From UBA10205 sp035289625 (GTDB taxonomy: Archaea; Iainarchaeota; Iainarchaeia; Iainarchaeales; Iainarchaeaceae), in NCBI GenBank assembly GCA_035289625.1, contig DATDWP010000006.1, positions 1-64,000 on the forward strand: 64,000 bases of DNA, read 5' to 3'. Every line of letters starts with the position of its first letter. Position 1 is the stretch's first letter. Both the position numbers and the translations under genes were made by a program. The notes under the pieces were generated by a model. That model was not told the origin of the DNA. It saw only the letters and a program-made list of their open reading frames with translations, and searched no databases. This document shows, piece by piece, positions 1 through 8,764 of this stretch.

Positions 1-780
1 ATGTTGATGGTGGTTCTTCGGGTAATGATTTGGTTTTGACTGCTGCTAGTGCTGATGTTAATGGTTTGTCTGATAATGGTGCTGTCTATTTGGTCAGAGA
101 TGTTAATTCTATTTCTTCTGGTTCTGATTTTAATTTGGGTAATTCTAGTAGTTTTGGTGCTAGGTGGTGGGGTGGGAAAGCTTCTGATAATTTGGGTAGA
201 ACTAATAATTCTGGTTTGGGTGTTCAACTGGTGAATGTTAATGGTGATAGTCTTACTAATGATCTGCTTTTGACTGCTGCCGTTGCGGATATTAATGGGT
301 CATCTAATAATGGCGGTGTTTATTTCATTCGTGATGTTAATTCTATTTCTTCTGGTTCTGATTTTAATTTGGGTAGTTCTTCTTCGTGGGTTGTTCGTTG
401 GTTTGGTGGCAGTGCTTCTGATGAATTAGTTGTTCAATTAGTGAATATTGATGGTGATTCTAATTCTAATGATTTGCTTTTGACTTCCGATTCGGCTGAT
501 GTTAATGGGTTGGTTAGTAATGGTGCTGTTTATGTGGTGAGAAGTATAGATTCTATTTCTTCTGGTAGTGATTTTAATTTGGATAATTCTTCTTCCTGGG
601 CGATTCGTTGGACTGGTGGCAGTGCTTCTGATGAATTAGGTAGTACGAGTTCTTCTGGTTTGGGTGTTCAACTGGTGAATGTTGATGGTGGTTCTTCGAG
701 TAATGATTTGGTTTTAACTGCTGTTAATGCTGATGTCAGTGGGCTTGTTGATAATGGTGTTGTGTATTTGTTTCGTGATT
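1..780 (+). repeat. Tandem coding repeats of 210-234 bp
   Basis: Near-identical stretches around GTTAATTCTATTTCTTCTGG recur at about 102 and 336. A degenerate copy starts near 546, so the spacings are 234 and 210 bases (78 and 70 codons). The shorter unit lacks about eight residues after SASDEL. DNA identity between units is high enough to suggest recent duplication or gene conversion. Confidence 0.8.
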
Positions 781-2009
781 CTAGTGCTCCTGTTACTTCT
801 AGTGATGTGAATTTGGTTTGGCAGGATTTTAATTCGAGTGTTTCTCTTACTTGTAGTGATTTGAATGTTGGTTGTAATATTACTCAATATAGGGTTGATT
901 CTGATTCTTCTGTTTCTTTTTCTTTTGGGGGTTGGCAGGTTTATTCGGGTGTTGTGGATTTTAATAGTGATGGGAATTATTCGATTGATTTTAATTCGAG
1001 TGATGTTTTTGGGAATAGGGAGGTTACTAATACGGGTTATGTGTTGATTGATAAGACTGATCCGGTTGTTTCTGATGCGCAGCCTGGTAGTAGTGTGGGG
1101 GTTGCTGATGTTACTCCTGAACTAAGTGTTGCTGTTTCTGATGTTACTAGTGGGGTTGCTTCTTGTTCTGTTAGTGTTGTGGTGAACGGTTCAACTACCG
1201 CCTCTTCGGGGTCGATTAGTAATGGTAGGTGTGTTTATACTTCTGCTGCGCTCTCTAATGGTTCTACGATTTCTGCTACTTTTACAGTCACTGATAATGC
1301 GGGGAATGCTGGCAGTGCTAGTACTGGTACTTATACTGTTGCTTTTGTCGGTTCTGCTCCTGGCAGTGTCGGAGGCGGATCTGGAAGTGGCGGGGGTAGC
1401 GGCGGGAGCGGGAATCCAGAGGAGAGTTCTCTTTTGAAAGTTTCCAGTGTAAAAGTTGATGCTGGAACAGTTGTTACAATTGAAGCGCTTTGTAAATGGG
1501 AGTTTGGTTGCGCACTCTACGCAGACGGAAATTTACTAGCAGAATTAACCAAAAGCTCCGGCTACCAAGAATTTAGTTATACTCCGAGTAGTTCTGGAAT
1601 AGTTGAACTTTATCAAAAAGGAACAACCAACACGCTAATCGCTTCTAAAACAATTGAAGTAAATGAGAATGAACAGAGTGATCAAGAGGACAATGAAAGT
1701 TTATTTTGTACGTCGAATAAATGCACGGATGATAATCCGTGCACAAGTGATGCGTGCTCGGAAGAAGAAAACAAATGCACGCACACTAATTTACCAGACG
1801 GAACAACTTGTGGAAACAACTACATGTGCACTTCAGGCCAGTGCATAGCACAAGAACAAGGGACACAAAATAATGCCCCCACACCAATAGATGAAACACC
1901 CTGGACAATAATAGCAGGAGTAATAATAATCCTGCTCGCAGCAATAGCCCTAATCGGAACCCAAACAGGACTAATAGGAAAACCAACCGGAAAAAGAAAC
2001 CGGCTATAA
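1..2009 (+). CDS. FG-GAP-repeat surface protein, 3' part only (5' end outside window)
   Basis: The frame is open from the first bases, so the true start lies upstream. At least four blades of 70-78 residues carry FG-GAP-like signatures (aspartate-rich VN.DG..SNDLLLT followed by NGAVYL), which suggests an integrin-alpha-like beta-propeller. An Ig-like region, a Gly/Ser linker (near base 1370-1420), a Cys-rich segment with DNPCTSDAC spacing (base 1700-1850) and one C-terminal membrane helix ending in a Lys/Arg-rich tail follow. This is an exported, membrane-anchored cell-surface protein, probably adhesive (inference). Codon use changes sharply near base 1430, from almost only T-ending codons to A-ending ones. 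There is no obvious archaeosortase signal at the C-terminus. Ligand unknown. Confidence 0.85.
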   Translation, partial: VDGGSSGNDLVLTAASADVNGLSDNGAVYLVRDVNSISSGSDFNLGNSSSFGARWWGGKASDNLGRTNNSGLGVQLVNVNGDSLTNDLLLTAAVADINGSSNNGGVYFIRDVNSISSGSDFNLGSSSSWVVRWFGGSASDELVVQLVNIDGDSNSNDLLLTSDSADVNGLVSNGAVYVVRSIDSISSGSDFNLDNSSSWAIRWTGGSASDELGSTSSSGLGVQLVNVDGGSSSNDLVLTAVNADVSGLVDNGVVYLFRDSSAPVTSSDVNLVWQDFNSSVSLTCSDLNVGCNITQYRVDSDSSVSFSFGGWQVYSGVVDFNSDGNYSIDFNSSDVFGNREVTNTGYVLIDKTDPVVSDAQPGSSVGVADVTPELSVAVSDVTSGVASCSVSVVVNGSTTASSGSISNGRCVYTSAALSNGSTISATFTVTDNAGNAGSASTGTYTVAFVGSAPGSVGGGSGSGGGSGGSGNPEESSLLKVSSVKVDAGTVVTIEALCKWEFGCALYADGNLLAELTKSSGYQEFSYTPSSSGIVELYQKGTTNTLIASKTIEVNENEQSDQEDNESLFCTSNKCTDDNPCTSDACSEEENKCTHTNLPDGTTCGNNYMCTSGQCIAQEQGTQNNAPTPIDETPWTIIAGVIIILLAAIALIGTQTGLIGKPTGKRNRL

Positions 2010-2066
2010 CCAGACCTAGATCTAATTTTGCATATTAAGGCCTTTACAAAAATATTTTGCACGGCT

Positions 2067-3080
2067 CTATATAAGCAGTGCAACTTCCTTTCTTAATTGC
2101 TCAATATGTTGTGTGTCGTTTTCGCTTCCAATAATTATTTTATTTCCCTCAAGGGCCTTGAGCGATATTTCCATTTCCTCTTCTGTTGCGCTGTCGGCCT
2201 TATTTACAATAACCAGCATATGCTTTCCTGAAAACCTCTGCTTGGTCTTATGGAAAAGCGAGAGCTGTTCAGATAGCGTATAGCCGCAGGCAAGGGTCGG
2301 GTCCATTATAAAAACTATTACACGCGCAAGGTGTTGGATTGCGGCTAGTGCCTTCTTTTCAATTGCGCTAAGATCTTCCCTATCTAAAATGCCCGGGGTA
2401 TCGAGCACTTGCATGCGCTGGTAGTTGTGCTCATAAAAGCCCGAATTTAATTGCTTTGTTGTGAATTGGTATGGGGCAATTGTAGCGCTTGCTCCTGTGA
2501 GGCGCTTTAGAATTGTGGTCTTTCCGACATTTGGATATCCTGCAATAACAACAGTTGGCAGGGTAAAATCAATTGAGGGCAGCTCCCGCAGTTTTTTCGA
2601 ATCCTCCTTTAGTTCCCCTAGAGGTTTTGCAAGTTTTTTTATAACCGAACTTGCCCTTCCTTGGAACGTATTGAGTACGGCATTGGTTTTCGGAATTGAA
2701 GTTGCTATATACGCTTCGCGCCCATACATATACCTGAGCCTTTTTATTATGCGCGAAGATGCCCTAACCCTTGCAAGGTTTTGCTTGATACGAGAAGTAT
2801 CTGCAAGAATTCCTATAAGGTCTAAATAGAAAGGGTCCATTGAATCTATTTTTGGCAACTGCTTGGATATTTCATGGAGCTTTCCCTGCAAGAACACCCC
2901 AAAAGTCTGGATTTTGAGTGCATTTAGCAGCCTTACAACTTTTAGCGGCGAAATCCCCTTCCTATTAACGCTCACTTGCGAAGTTGTAGAAAAAGCCTGT
3001 TCTAATATCTCCGAGGCCTTTGGAAAGTAGGTTTCACTTGGCTTACGTGCCATATTTAAATGTTTTTTACCTTTTTTCAT
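2067..3080 (-). CDS. nog1: NOG1-family ribosome-biogenesis GTPase
   Basis: A 337-residue protein with an N-terminal helical NOG1 domain followed by a G domain. G1 is GYPNVGKTT (about residues 181-189), G3 is DTPG (227-230) and G4 is NKAD (293-296). NOG1/Obg-type GTPases act in large-subunit assembly. The length matches archaeal NOG1, which lacks the eukaryotic C-terminal extension. An ATG at 3080 fits a TATA-like CTTTATACTT at 3104-3113. A second ATG nine codons in (MARKPSE) is possible. The gene is divergent from secF, and its tail lies 57 bases from the surface-protein gene. Confidence 0.92.
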   Translation of the reverse strand: MKKGKKHLNMARKPSETYFPKASEILEQAFSTTSQVSVNRKGISPLKVVRLLNALKIQTFGVFLQGKLHEISKQLPKIDSMDPFYLDLIGILADTSRIKQNLARVRASSRIIKRLRYMYGREAYIATSIPKTNAVLNTFQGRASSVIKKLAKPLGELKEDSKKLRELPSIDFTLPTVVIAGYPNVGKTTILKRLTGASATIAPYQFTTKQLNSGFYEHNYQRMQVLDTPGILDREDLSAIEKKALAAIQHLARVIVFIMDPTLACGYTLSEQLSLFHKTKQRFSGKHMLVIVNKADSATEEEMEISLKALEGNKIIIGSENDTQHIEQLRKEVALLI

Positions 3081-3103
3081 TTTGGATTCCTTTTTGCCTA
3101 ATT

Positions 3104-3113
3104 CAAGTATAAA
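3104..3113 (-). promoter_or_regulatory. TATA box of nog1
   Basis: CTTTATACTT on the minus strand is centred about 28 bases before the nog1 ATG, so transcription would begin within a few bases of the start codon. Confidence 0.45.
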
Positions 3114-3154
3114 GAGGGATTTAGTGAAGTGTACGGAAGTGGTTATCCATCAAA

Positions 3155-4213
3155 TTGTATTCTGGTGAGTATAAAAGGTATTTGCTCATTCCCGCAATCT
3201 TACTAGTCGTATTTCTTGTGTTAATTTTTGCATTTCCGGGGATAAAAAAAGGAATTGATCTAACCGGAGGCACAAATATCATAGTAAGGGCAGATACCCC
3301 TCTTGATTCGCAGCTAATTTTGCCCCTATTAAAGGAAAAATACCCCCTAACAGAGCTCTCTGTTGGCTCGGTCTCTTCAGTTGGCGGCTATGGCCTATTT
3401 ATCCAATATGGGCAAAACACTGATTTGCAGGGGGCAAAAAAACTCCTAGGGGATGCAAAATCACAACTCCCACAAAACCCGCAAAACGCCCGCTTGCTTG
3501 CATTACAATCAATTGCACTCTCATCAAAATACAATCCCGGACAAGTTATAGATTCAGAATCTTTAGAGGATGAGCAGGCAGTTGAAGCAGCAGAGGCCTC
3601 ATTAATTAGTGCAGAAAAGAATTTTGATCTAGAATTGCAAAACCTCATTGCAACAACATATAACCTGGGGCCGCAAATAAGATTCCAAAAAACCCAAATC
3701 GGCCCATCGCTTGGGGAAACATTCTACGGCCTTGCAGTGCAAGCACTTGTAATGGGAGTAATACTGCTCTCAATTGTAATATTTATTTACTTCCGCGAAC
3801 TGCTCACTTCAATTACAGTGATCGCAGCAACAATCTTCAATATCTTAGGCGCAGCTGCCCTCATGTCGCTTTTTTCAATTCCAATTTCACTAACAACAAT
3901 CCCTGCACTACTAATGCTGATAGGTTATGCGGTTGACACTGAAATTGTAATGAGCGCGCGCGTTCTTAAAAGAAAAGAAGGTTCGCCAAAAGAGAGGATG
4001 AATGATTCTATTGGCACCATATTTACAATGAGTTCAACTGCAATTGCAGCAGTATTTGTAATGGCACTTCTCTCATACTTTGCCCAGATCGGGGTCATAT
4101 TTGAAATCTCTGCAGTTTTGCTATTCGGACTTTTATGCGACCTTATTTCAAGCACTTTCATGAACGCTCCGCTAATACTAATGCATGCCGAAAAAAAGGA
4201 GGAGAGATCATAA
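3155..4213 (+). CDS. secF: Preprotein translocase accessory subunit SecF
   Basis: A 352-residue RND-type membrane protein. TM1 is at residues 10-30, followed by the conserved GIDLTGGTNI motif, a large external P1 loop (about 45-180) and five further helices with the YAVDTEIVMSAR segment typical of SecF. With SecD it uses the ion gradient to assist late steps of Sec export. In archaea secF commonly precedes secD, as here, and the two genes overlap. The start is a TTG at 3155 with no clear Shine-Dalgarno. An in-frame ATC six bases upstream, preceded by GGAAGTGG, is an alternative. Confidence 0.93.
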   Translation: MYSGEYKRYLLIPAILLVVFLVLIFAFPGIKKGIDLTGGTNIIVRADTPLDSQLILPLLKEKYPLTELSVGSVSSVGGYGLFIQYGQNTDLQGAKKLLGDAKSQLPQNPQNARLLALQSIALSSKYNPGQVIDSESLEDEQAVEAAEASLISAEKNFDLELQNLIATTYNLGPQIRFQKTQIGPSLGETFYGLAVQALVMGVILLSIVIFIYFRELLTSITVIAATIFNILGAAALMSLFSIPISLTTIPALLMLIGYAVDTEIVMSARVLKRKEGSPKERMNDSIGTIFTMSSTAIAAVFVMALLSYFAQIGVIFEISAVLLFGLLCDLISSTFMNAPLILMHAEKKEERS

Positions 4214-5844
4214 GAGAACTACTCTCAAATTGGAAAATCATACTCTTTATACTCGCCCTTCTAGTCAGCGCATTTGCAGTAGGGGTTGCCGGGCCAAAAT
4301 ACGGAATAGAATTTACAGGCGGCACATACTACCAAATAAAACTTGAAGAAAAAGTGACCCCTAGCCAAATGGAACTAATCACATCAATAATTTCACAAAG
4401 GGTTGATGCGTTCGGGCTCTCCGATACAAAAGTGAATTCACTAGGAGAGGACCTTGTAGCAGTACAGATTGCAGAAACAGACCCTGAAAGGATTGCACAA
4501 ATAGAGGCGCTTCTAAAAACACAGGCACGCTTTGAGGCAATGATTGATGGCAACCTCTTATTCAAAGGATCTGATATTCGCACCATTTCAAAAGACCCGG
4601 CTTCAGGTTATGGAGTATTTGAAGGCGCCGGCGGTTGGGAATGGCAACTCCCATTTACACTAAGCCAGCACGCAGCAACAACATTTTCACAAGGGGTGTT
4701 CCACAAATGTACTCCAATAGGGTTTGGCCAAGGCGCGCAGGCACAATATGATTGTGATAAAACTTACTTTTTCATAGACCGCCCAGATGATGGAGTAATA
4801 ATAATTCCACGAGATGTCTTTGAGAGCGATAGGCTATTGCTACTCTCCGGAAATATTGAGGAAAATATCCCCATAGGATCTAATGTTGAAGATTTAATGG
4901 CAAATTCTGCAGTGCCATACATTGTAGTGGATTCGAATTTGAGCGCGCAACAATTAACCGAGCTCGAATCATTTGCCCAATCAAAGCAAAAGGCAATAGT
5001 GCACCCTAGCGCTCCGCAAGAATTGCGCTCTGAACTAACTTTAATTGGATTTAGAGTGCAAGAAGTGCAAAACCAAAAGGAAAATGTTCCTTGGATTTGG
5101 ATCGCCCTTGGAGCTAGGCAGGCAATTTCAATAACCCCCGGCATTGCAAACCTTGATCCATATGTTGATGATATAAGAAATGCAAAAATATTTTCCCAAT
5201 TATCAATTACAGGAGGATCGCCAACTTCTGAACTTGCAACAAAGGACCTAAAATCCCTACAAGTACTGCTCGAATCAGGAGCCCTGCCAATAGGTATTGA
5301 GAGCATTTCAAAAGAGACAATTTCGCCATTTTTAGGAAAGGAATTTTTCCTAATGAGCCTTCTAATTGGAGTTGTTGCACTTGTTCTTGTTTCAATTGTT
5401 CTATTTATAAGATACAAAAAACCACAGCTAACATTCCCAATAATTTTTATTGCTTTAAGCGAAGCCCTCATAACGGTCGGAGTATCCACACTTCTTGGGG
5501 TTCGGCTCGATCTTGCAAGCGTTACTGGTGTAATTGCTGCAATTGGAACCGGATTAAATGACCAAATAGTAATACTTGATGAACTTCTAAAGGGCGGAGC
5601 TGCAATTTCAGATTCAACATATGCAAACAGGGTCAAGAGGGCATTTTTCATAATAATTGCAGCCGCAGCAACAATTGTTGCAGCGCTCTTCCCAATAGTG
5701 CTACTTGCCTCATATGGGTTTGGAAAACTTGCAGGCTTTGCCCTTACAACAATAATCGGGGTATTTACAGGAATACTAATAAGTCGCCCTGCATTTTCTG
5801 TAATTGCAGAATATATTGTAAAATTAGAACGCCCAAAACAATAA
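4210..5844 (+). CDS. secD: Preprotein translocase accessory subunit SecD, probable ATA start
   Basis: About 544 residues: TM1, the GIEFTGGTYY motif, a P1 domain with ISQRVDAFG, a second periplasmic-type domain and a five-helix RND block containing IAAIGTGLNDQIVILDE. It is the SecF partner. Start: a perfect GGAGG (4198-4202) lies 7 bases before ATA at 4210, which overlaps the secF stop (ATAA). No ATG, GTG or TTG is in frame before TM1 except an ATG at 4135, well inside secF and with no Shine-Dalgarno placement. ATC at 4207 is in frame but only 4 bases from the motif. Function is certain; the start codon is an inference. Confidence 0.93.
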   Translation: MRELLSNWKIILFILALLVSAFAVGVAGPKYGIEFTGGTYYQIKLEEKVTPSQMELITSIISQRVDAFGLSDTKVNSLGEDLVAVQIAETDPERIAQIEALLKTQARFEAMIDGNLLFKGSDIRTISKDPASGYGVFEGAGGWEWQLPFTLSQHAATTFSQGVFHKCTPIGFGQGAQAQYDCDKTYFFIDRPDDGVIIIPRDVFESDRLLLLSGNIEENIPIGSNVEDLMANSAVPYIVVDSNLSAQQLTELESFAQSKQKAIVHPSAPQELRSELTLIGFRVQEVQNQKENVPWIWIALGARQAISITPGIANLDPYVDDIRNAKIFSQLSITGGSPTSELATKDLKSLQVLLESGALPIGIESISKETISPFLGKEFFLMSLLIGVVALVLVSIVLFIRYKKPQLTFPIIFIALSEALITVGVSTLLGVRLDLASVTGVIAAIGTGLNDQIVILDELLKGGAAISDSTYANRVKRAFFIIIAAAATIVAALFPIVLLASYGFGKLAGFALTTIIGVFTGILISRPAFSVIAEYIVKLERPKQ

Positions 5845-5973
5845 CCTGGCAATTGAGCGTTTGAACAACTGCCCATTAAGAAAGTCTAGGCGTCCCAAAG
5901 GCCCTTAAAATTGGCCTCGGGATTTATGATTTTTGCTGAAATATCGTTTTTTCAAAGTCCTCGATTTTAGAGT

Positions 5974-6456
5974 TCACAAAAATCCGGAAAAATTCTTCGC
6001 TCCGGTGAACTTTTTTGTAAAATAATACCAAAGTACTATTATGAAAACCGAAGTTGCAAACCATGAAAGTGTGTGTGTAATTTCTCCTGCCTGCACTCCA
6101 AATTCCTTTGCAAAAAATATCACGCCTATTACCCGAAAATAATTCAAAACCAAAAGCAAAACAACCCCTGCAAAAAAAATCCCTATCTTTTCCCTAATGC
6201 GCGGCTTTTTCAGGGAAAATATTATCGCCCCCAGAACACTCGAACTAACAAGCCCTGTGCAGGAGGCTGTTATTTCAAATATGCTCCCACCCACAAAAAT
6301 CATATTGCTAGAATTGGAGAGTGAAAAAAAATCTCCTATTGTTTTTGCAATAAAATTTTCCAAAAGGGAAAAATCAAGGGCGAAGATAAGAAATTCTGCC
6401 GCAAAAAAAATCAGGAAAAATTTTACAAAAAAAGCAGCTTCTCTTTCCCACTTCAC
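5974..6456 (-). CDS. Archaeosortase/exosortase-family transpeptidase
   Basis: A 160-residue polytopic membrane protein with the three family catalytic residues in order: Cys in TASCTGL (about 64), Arg in LNYFRV (about 106) and His in THTLSWF (about 128). The family cleaves C-terminal tripartite sorting signals and can attach the product to a membrane lipid. It starts with GTG that overlaps the carS stop (GTGA), so the two are translationally coupled. The protein is compact compared with ArtA. No matching sorting signal is obvious in the two surface proteins of this window, so its substrates are unknown. Confidence 0.82.
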   Translation of the reverse strand: MKWEREAAFFVKFFLIFFAAEFLIFALDFSLLENFIAKTIGDFFSLSNSSNMIFVGGSIFEITASCTGLVSSSVLGAIIFSLKKPRIREKIGIFFAGVVLLLVLNYFRVIGVIFFAKEFGVQAGEITHTLSWFATSVFIIVLWYYFTKKFTGAKNFSGFL

Positions 6457-6962
6457 CAGGGCACCTTTTTCAACTTGGTTTTGAATGCAATATAATTTGA
6501 AGCCTTATGGACAATTAGAGTTATCCCTGCAATCACGAGTACTTCCCATATTGGGGGGGTGTATAGAACGCTGCCAAAAATAATTCCACCAACAATAAAA
6601 TCAAGCTGGTCTAAAAATGGGGCCTCTTTTCCGGGTTCAAGGCCTGCTCTTCTTTTAAGAAAACTTGCACTAAGATCTCCGGCAATTGCCCCAATGGAGA
6701 GCAAAAAACCAAGCAGCACATATTCGCTGCTAAGTTGGGCAGTTGCAGCCGGTAAAAATGCAGCAATAACAATCGCAATAACTGTGCCTGCTGCAATCCC
6801 AAAAAAAGTCCCCTTTATCGTCTTTCCTTGGCCAAAAAAAGGGGCGCCATCCAGAAATTTTGCATTCCCATCAAGCCTTGTCTTTCCGCCAAGAAACATT
6901 GCAAAACTGTTTGCAAAATACATGGGGGCAATATATGCGAGAAGCTTTAGTACAATTTCCTG
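6453..6962 (-). CDS. carS: CDP-archaeol synthase CarS
   Basis: A 169-residue, about five-helix membrane protein of the DUF46/CarS family. It carries ANSFAMFLGGKT, the GQGKTIKGTFFG segment and GDLSASFLKRRAG. CarS transfers CMP from CTP to 2,3-di-O-geranylgeranylglyceryl phosphate, giving the activated precursor of archaeal polar lipids. The ATG at 6962 is chosen because the family begins here; a TTG seven codons upstream is in frame. A TATA-like ATTAAATAGG lies ahead. It shares a 4-base overlap with the archaeosortase gene. Confidence 0.93.
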   Translation of the reverse strand, partial: QEIVLKLLAYIAPMYFANSFAMFLGGKTRLDGNAKFLDGAPFFGQGKTIKGTFFGIAAGTVIAIVIAAFLPAATAQLSSEYVLLGFLLSIGAIAGDLSASFLKRRAGLEPGKEAPFLDQLDFIVGGIIFGSVLYTPPIWEVLVIAGITLIVHKASNYIAFKTKLKKVPW

Positions 6963-7035
6963 CATAGGGGATTTCCTTTCCAAACCTATTTAATGATTTG
7001 TAGGTAAATAGCTTTTAATATCTGCGTGAACCCAT

Positions 7036-7977
7036 ATGCCAAAATCAAATGAACCAAAACTAGAGCCGCTATGGGAAAATAAGCCGGTTATACTTGTTGC
7101 AATTCTGATAATAGGCATTATTGCAATTGCAGCCCTTGCATCAATTGTACTATTTGTTCCGGGTATCACTTCTTCTAGTGCCCCTTCAGGGATTGCCATA
7201 ATTCCCCTAAAGGGCGAAATATCAAATGAATCTTCAGGTTCATTTAGTACAGTTCTTAGCGCAAATGAAATAATAGCACTAATTGATGAAGCGGAAAATG
7301 ACCCTGAAGTGGGGGCAATTTTCATTGACATAGATAGTCCTGGAGGCGAAGTTGTCGCATCAAAACAGATCGCTCGAAAAATATGGGAAGTAAAAAAGCC
7401 CACTTACTCATACATCAATTCAGTGGGCGCATCCGGCGGCTACTATGTTGCAAGCGCGACTGATTATATAATGGCAGATGAGGATTCGATTACCGGCAGC
7501 ATTGGGGTTGTTTCAATTATTCTAAATATTGAAGGCCTTTTGGAAAAAATAGGCGTGAAGGCAACTGTGCTGCAAAAAGGTGAACTAAAAACAATCGGAA
7601 GCCCATTTGATGAACTGTCTGAAAAGGAAAAAGAAATTCTTGATGAAATATTAGAGCAGGCATTTAATAATTTCAAAAATGATATCCTTGAATTTCGCAG
7701 CACAAAACTGACACGCTCGCAGCTAGAAAGTATTGCCGATGGAAGAATACTAACAGGCAAACAGGCATACCAAAAAAACCTTGTAGATGAATTACTCACG
7801 CGTGAAAAAGCAATTGATCGCGCTGCCGAACTCGCAGGCATTGAATTTGCACAGAAAATAGAATATGGGCAAAAGGAATTCGGGCTTTTTGATATTTTCT
7901 TCACTTCAGGAAAGGCTTTTGGCTCCGGCTTTATTAGTTCAGTTAGCGTTCAGAGTGACATCCCGACAATAAAATAA
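7036..7977 (+). CDS. sppA: Signal peptide peptidase SppA, short (36K) type
   Basis: 313 residues: one N-terminal membrane anchor (about 17-40), then a ClpP-fold Ser-Lys protease domain. Visible motifs are DIDSPGGEV, the nucleophile serine in SVGASGGYYVA and the general-base lysine region KGELKTIGSPFDELSEKE. It degrades cleaved signal peptides and membrane fragments on the outer face. A TATA-like CTTTTAATAT about 25 bases before the ATG predicts a leaderless mRNA. Divergent from carS. Confidence 0.93.
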   Translation: MPKSNEPKLEPLWENKPVILVAILIIGIIAIAALASIVLFVPGITSSSAPSGIAIIPLKGEISNESSGSFSTVLSANEIIALIDEAENDPEVGAIFIDIDSPGGEVVASKQIARKIWEVKKPTYSYINSVGASGGYYVASATDYIMADEDSITGSIGVVSIILNIEGLLEKIGVKATVLQKGELKTIGSPFDELSEKEKEILDEILEQAFNNFKNDILEFRSTKLTRSQLESIADGRILTGKQAYQKNLVDELLTREKAIDRAAELAGIEFAQKIEYGQKEFGLFDIFFTSGKAFGSGFISSVSVQSDIPTIK

Positions 7978-8073
7978 CGTAATGACAAGCCGCCTCAACT
8001 CTTCAAACTTTCCAGGGTTGGCAAATAGCGGGCCAGAAAAATTATCCGGGGTTATTTGCGATGTCTGCTATAA

Positions 8074-8751
8074 TTAGATAAATGCCTGCAACGCAAGTGC
8101 TATTAGTGCCCCGCAAGCGCTGCCTATCAAATTCACATGAGTTTTGTTCATAAGCCCCCTTCGCTCAAAAAGCGCTCCGAACAAACTATCAACAACACTT
8201 CCACAAACCCCTGCAATTGCAATTACAAATAACATTGTAATAGAACCGAAGGCAAAATAATACACTGCCCCTATTTCAATCCCTGCAATAATTGCGGCAA
8301 CAATTCCAAGAGCGCTAATTGCCCCGTCAGTTCCTTTCTGCACCCTTTCAAACGTTGTTATAAGATAGGGCTTACTCTTTGAGAGCATTCCGATTTCAGA
8401 TGAAACAGTATCGGCAAGAGCTGCTGAAACCGCGCCAAAAAAAGCCACAGGCTGACCAATTGCAAGGGCTACAATTGCTGCAGCGCAATTTCCAAAAATA
8501 TTTGAAATAGTTCGCTGCTCGTGCGCTTCTCCGCTCTTTATTGCATACCATGTCGCAATTTCTGCAAGAATGTAAAATACAACAAGCGTTACAAATGCAA
8601 CAAGGCCGCCTAGAACAAAACCCAAAAGCCCTGTGAGGTTTGCAAAAACTATCCCCCTAGTGCTAAGGGCGCGCGTTGAATATGCTGCAATTGAAAAAGC
8701 GACAAGCACAAGGGCAACAACAATTTCTGCCGGCCCGAATACAGGGAGCAT
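8074..8751 (-). CDS. DUF92/TMEM19-family membrane protein
   Basis: 225 residues with six or seven hydrophobic segments and the family block GAVSAALADTVSSEIG, followed by KGTDGAISALG. A plant and cyanobacterial member (VTE6) is a phytyl-phosphate kinase, so a role in isoprenoid-phosphate metabolism is possible here, but the archaeal substrate is unknown. The ATG at 8751 places the start 13 bases after the eS1 stop; upstream in-frame codons overlap eS1. It follows eS1 in the same direction, so the two are probably co-transcribed. Confidence 0.8.
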   Translation of the reverse strand: MLPVFGPAEIVVALVLVAFSIAAYSTRALSTRGIVFANLTGLLGFVLGGLVAFVTLVVFYILAEIATWYAIKSGEAHEQRTISNIFGNCAAAIVALAIGQPVAFFGAVSAALADTVSSEIGMLSKSKPYLITTFERVQKGTDGAISALGIVAAIIAGIEIGAVYYFAFGSITMLFVIAIAGVCGSVVDSLFGALFERRGLMNKTHVNLIGSACGALIALALQAFI

Positions 8752-8764
8752 TGGCACCACGATT

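Noticed and set aside
1..780. CRISPR-like array
   Set aside because: The repeats are in frame, 210-234 bases apart, imperfect and encode protein blades. No short palindromic repeats with unique spacers exist in the window.
4764..5876. 370-codon open frame on the minus strand opposite secD
   Set aside because: It is antisense to the well-supported secD and its product is Ser/Ile-rich without a family pattern. It arises from the codon bias of the real gene.
5845..5973. RNA gene in the secD/archaeosortase gap
   Set aside because: Only a weak GGCC stem between convergent genes; no tRNA or known RNA pattern.
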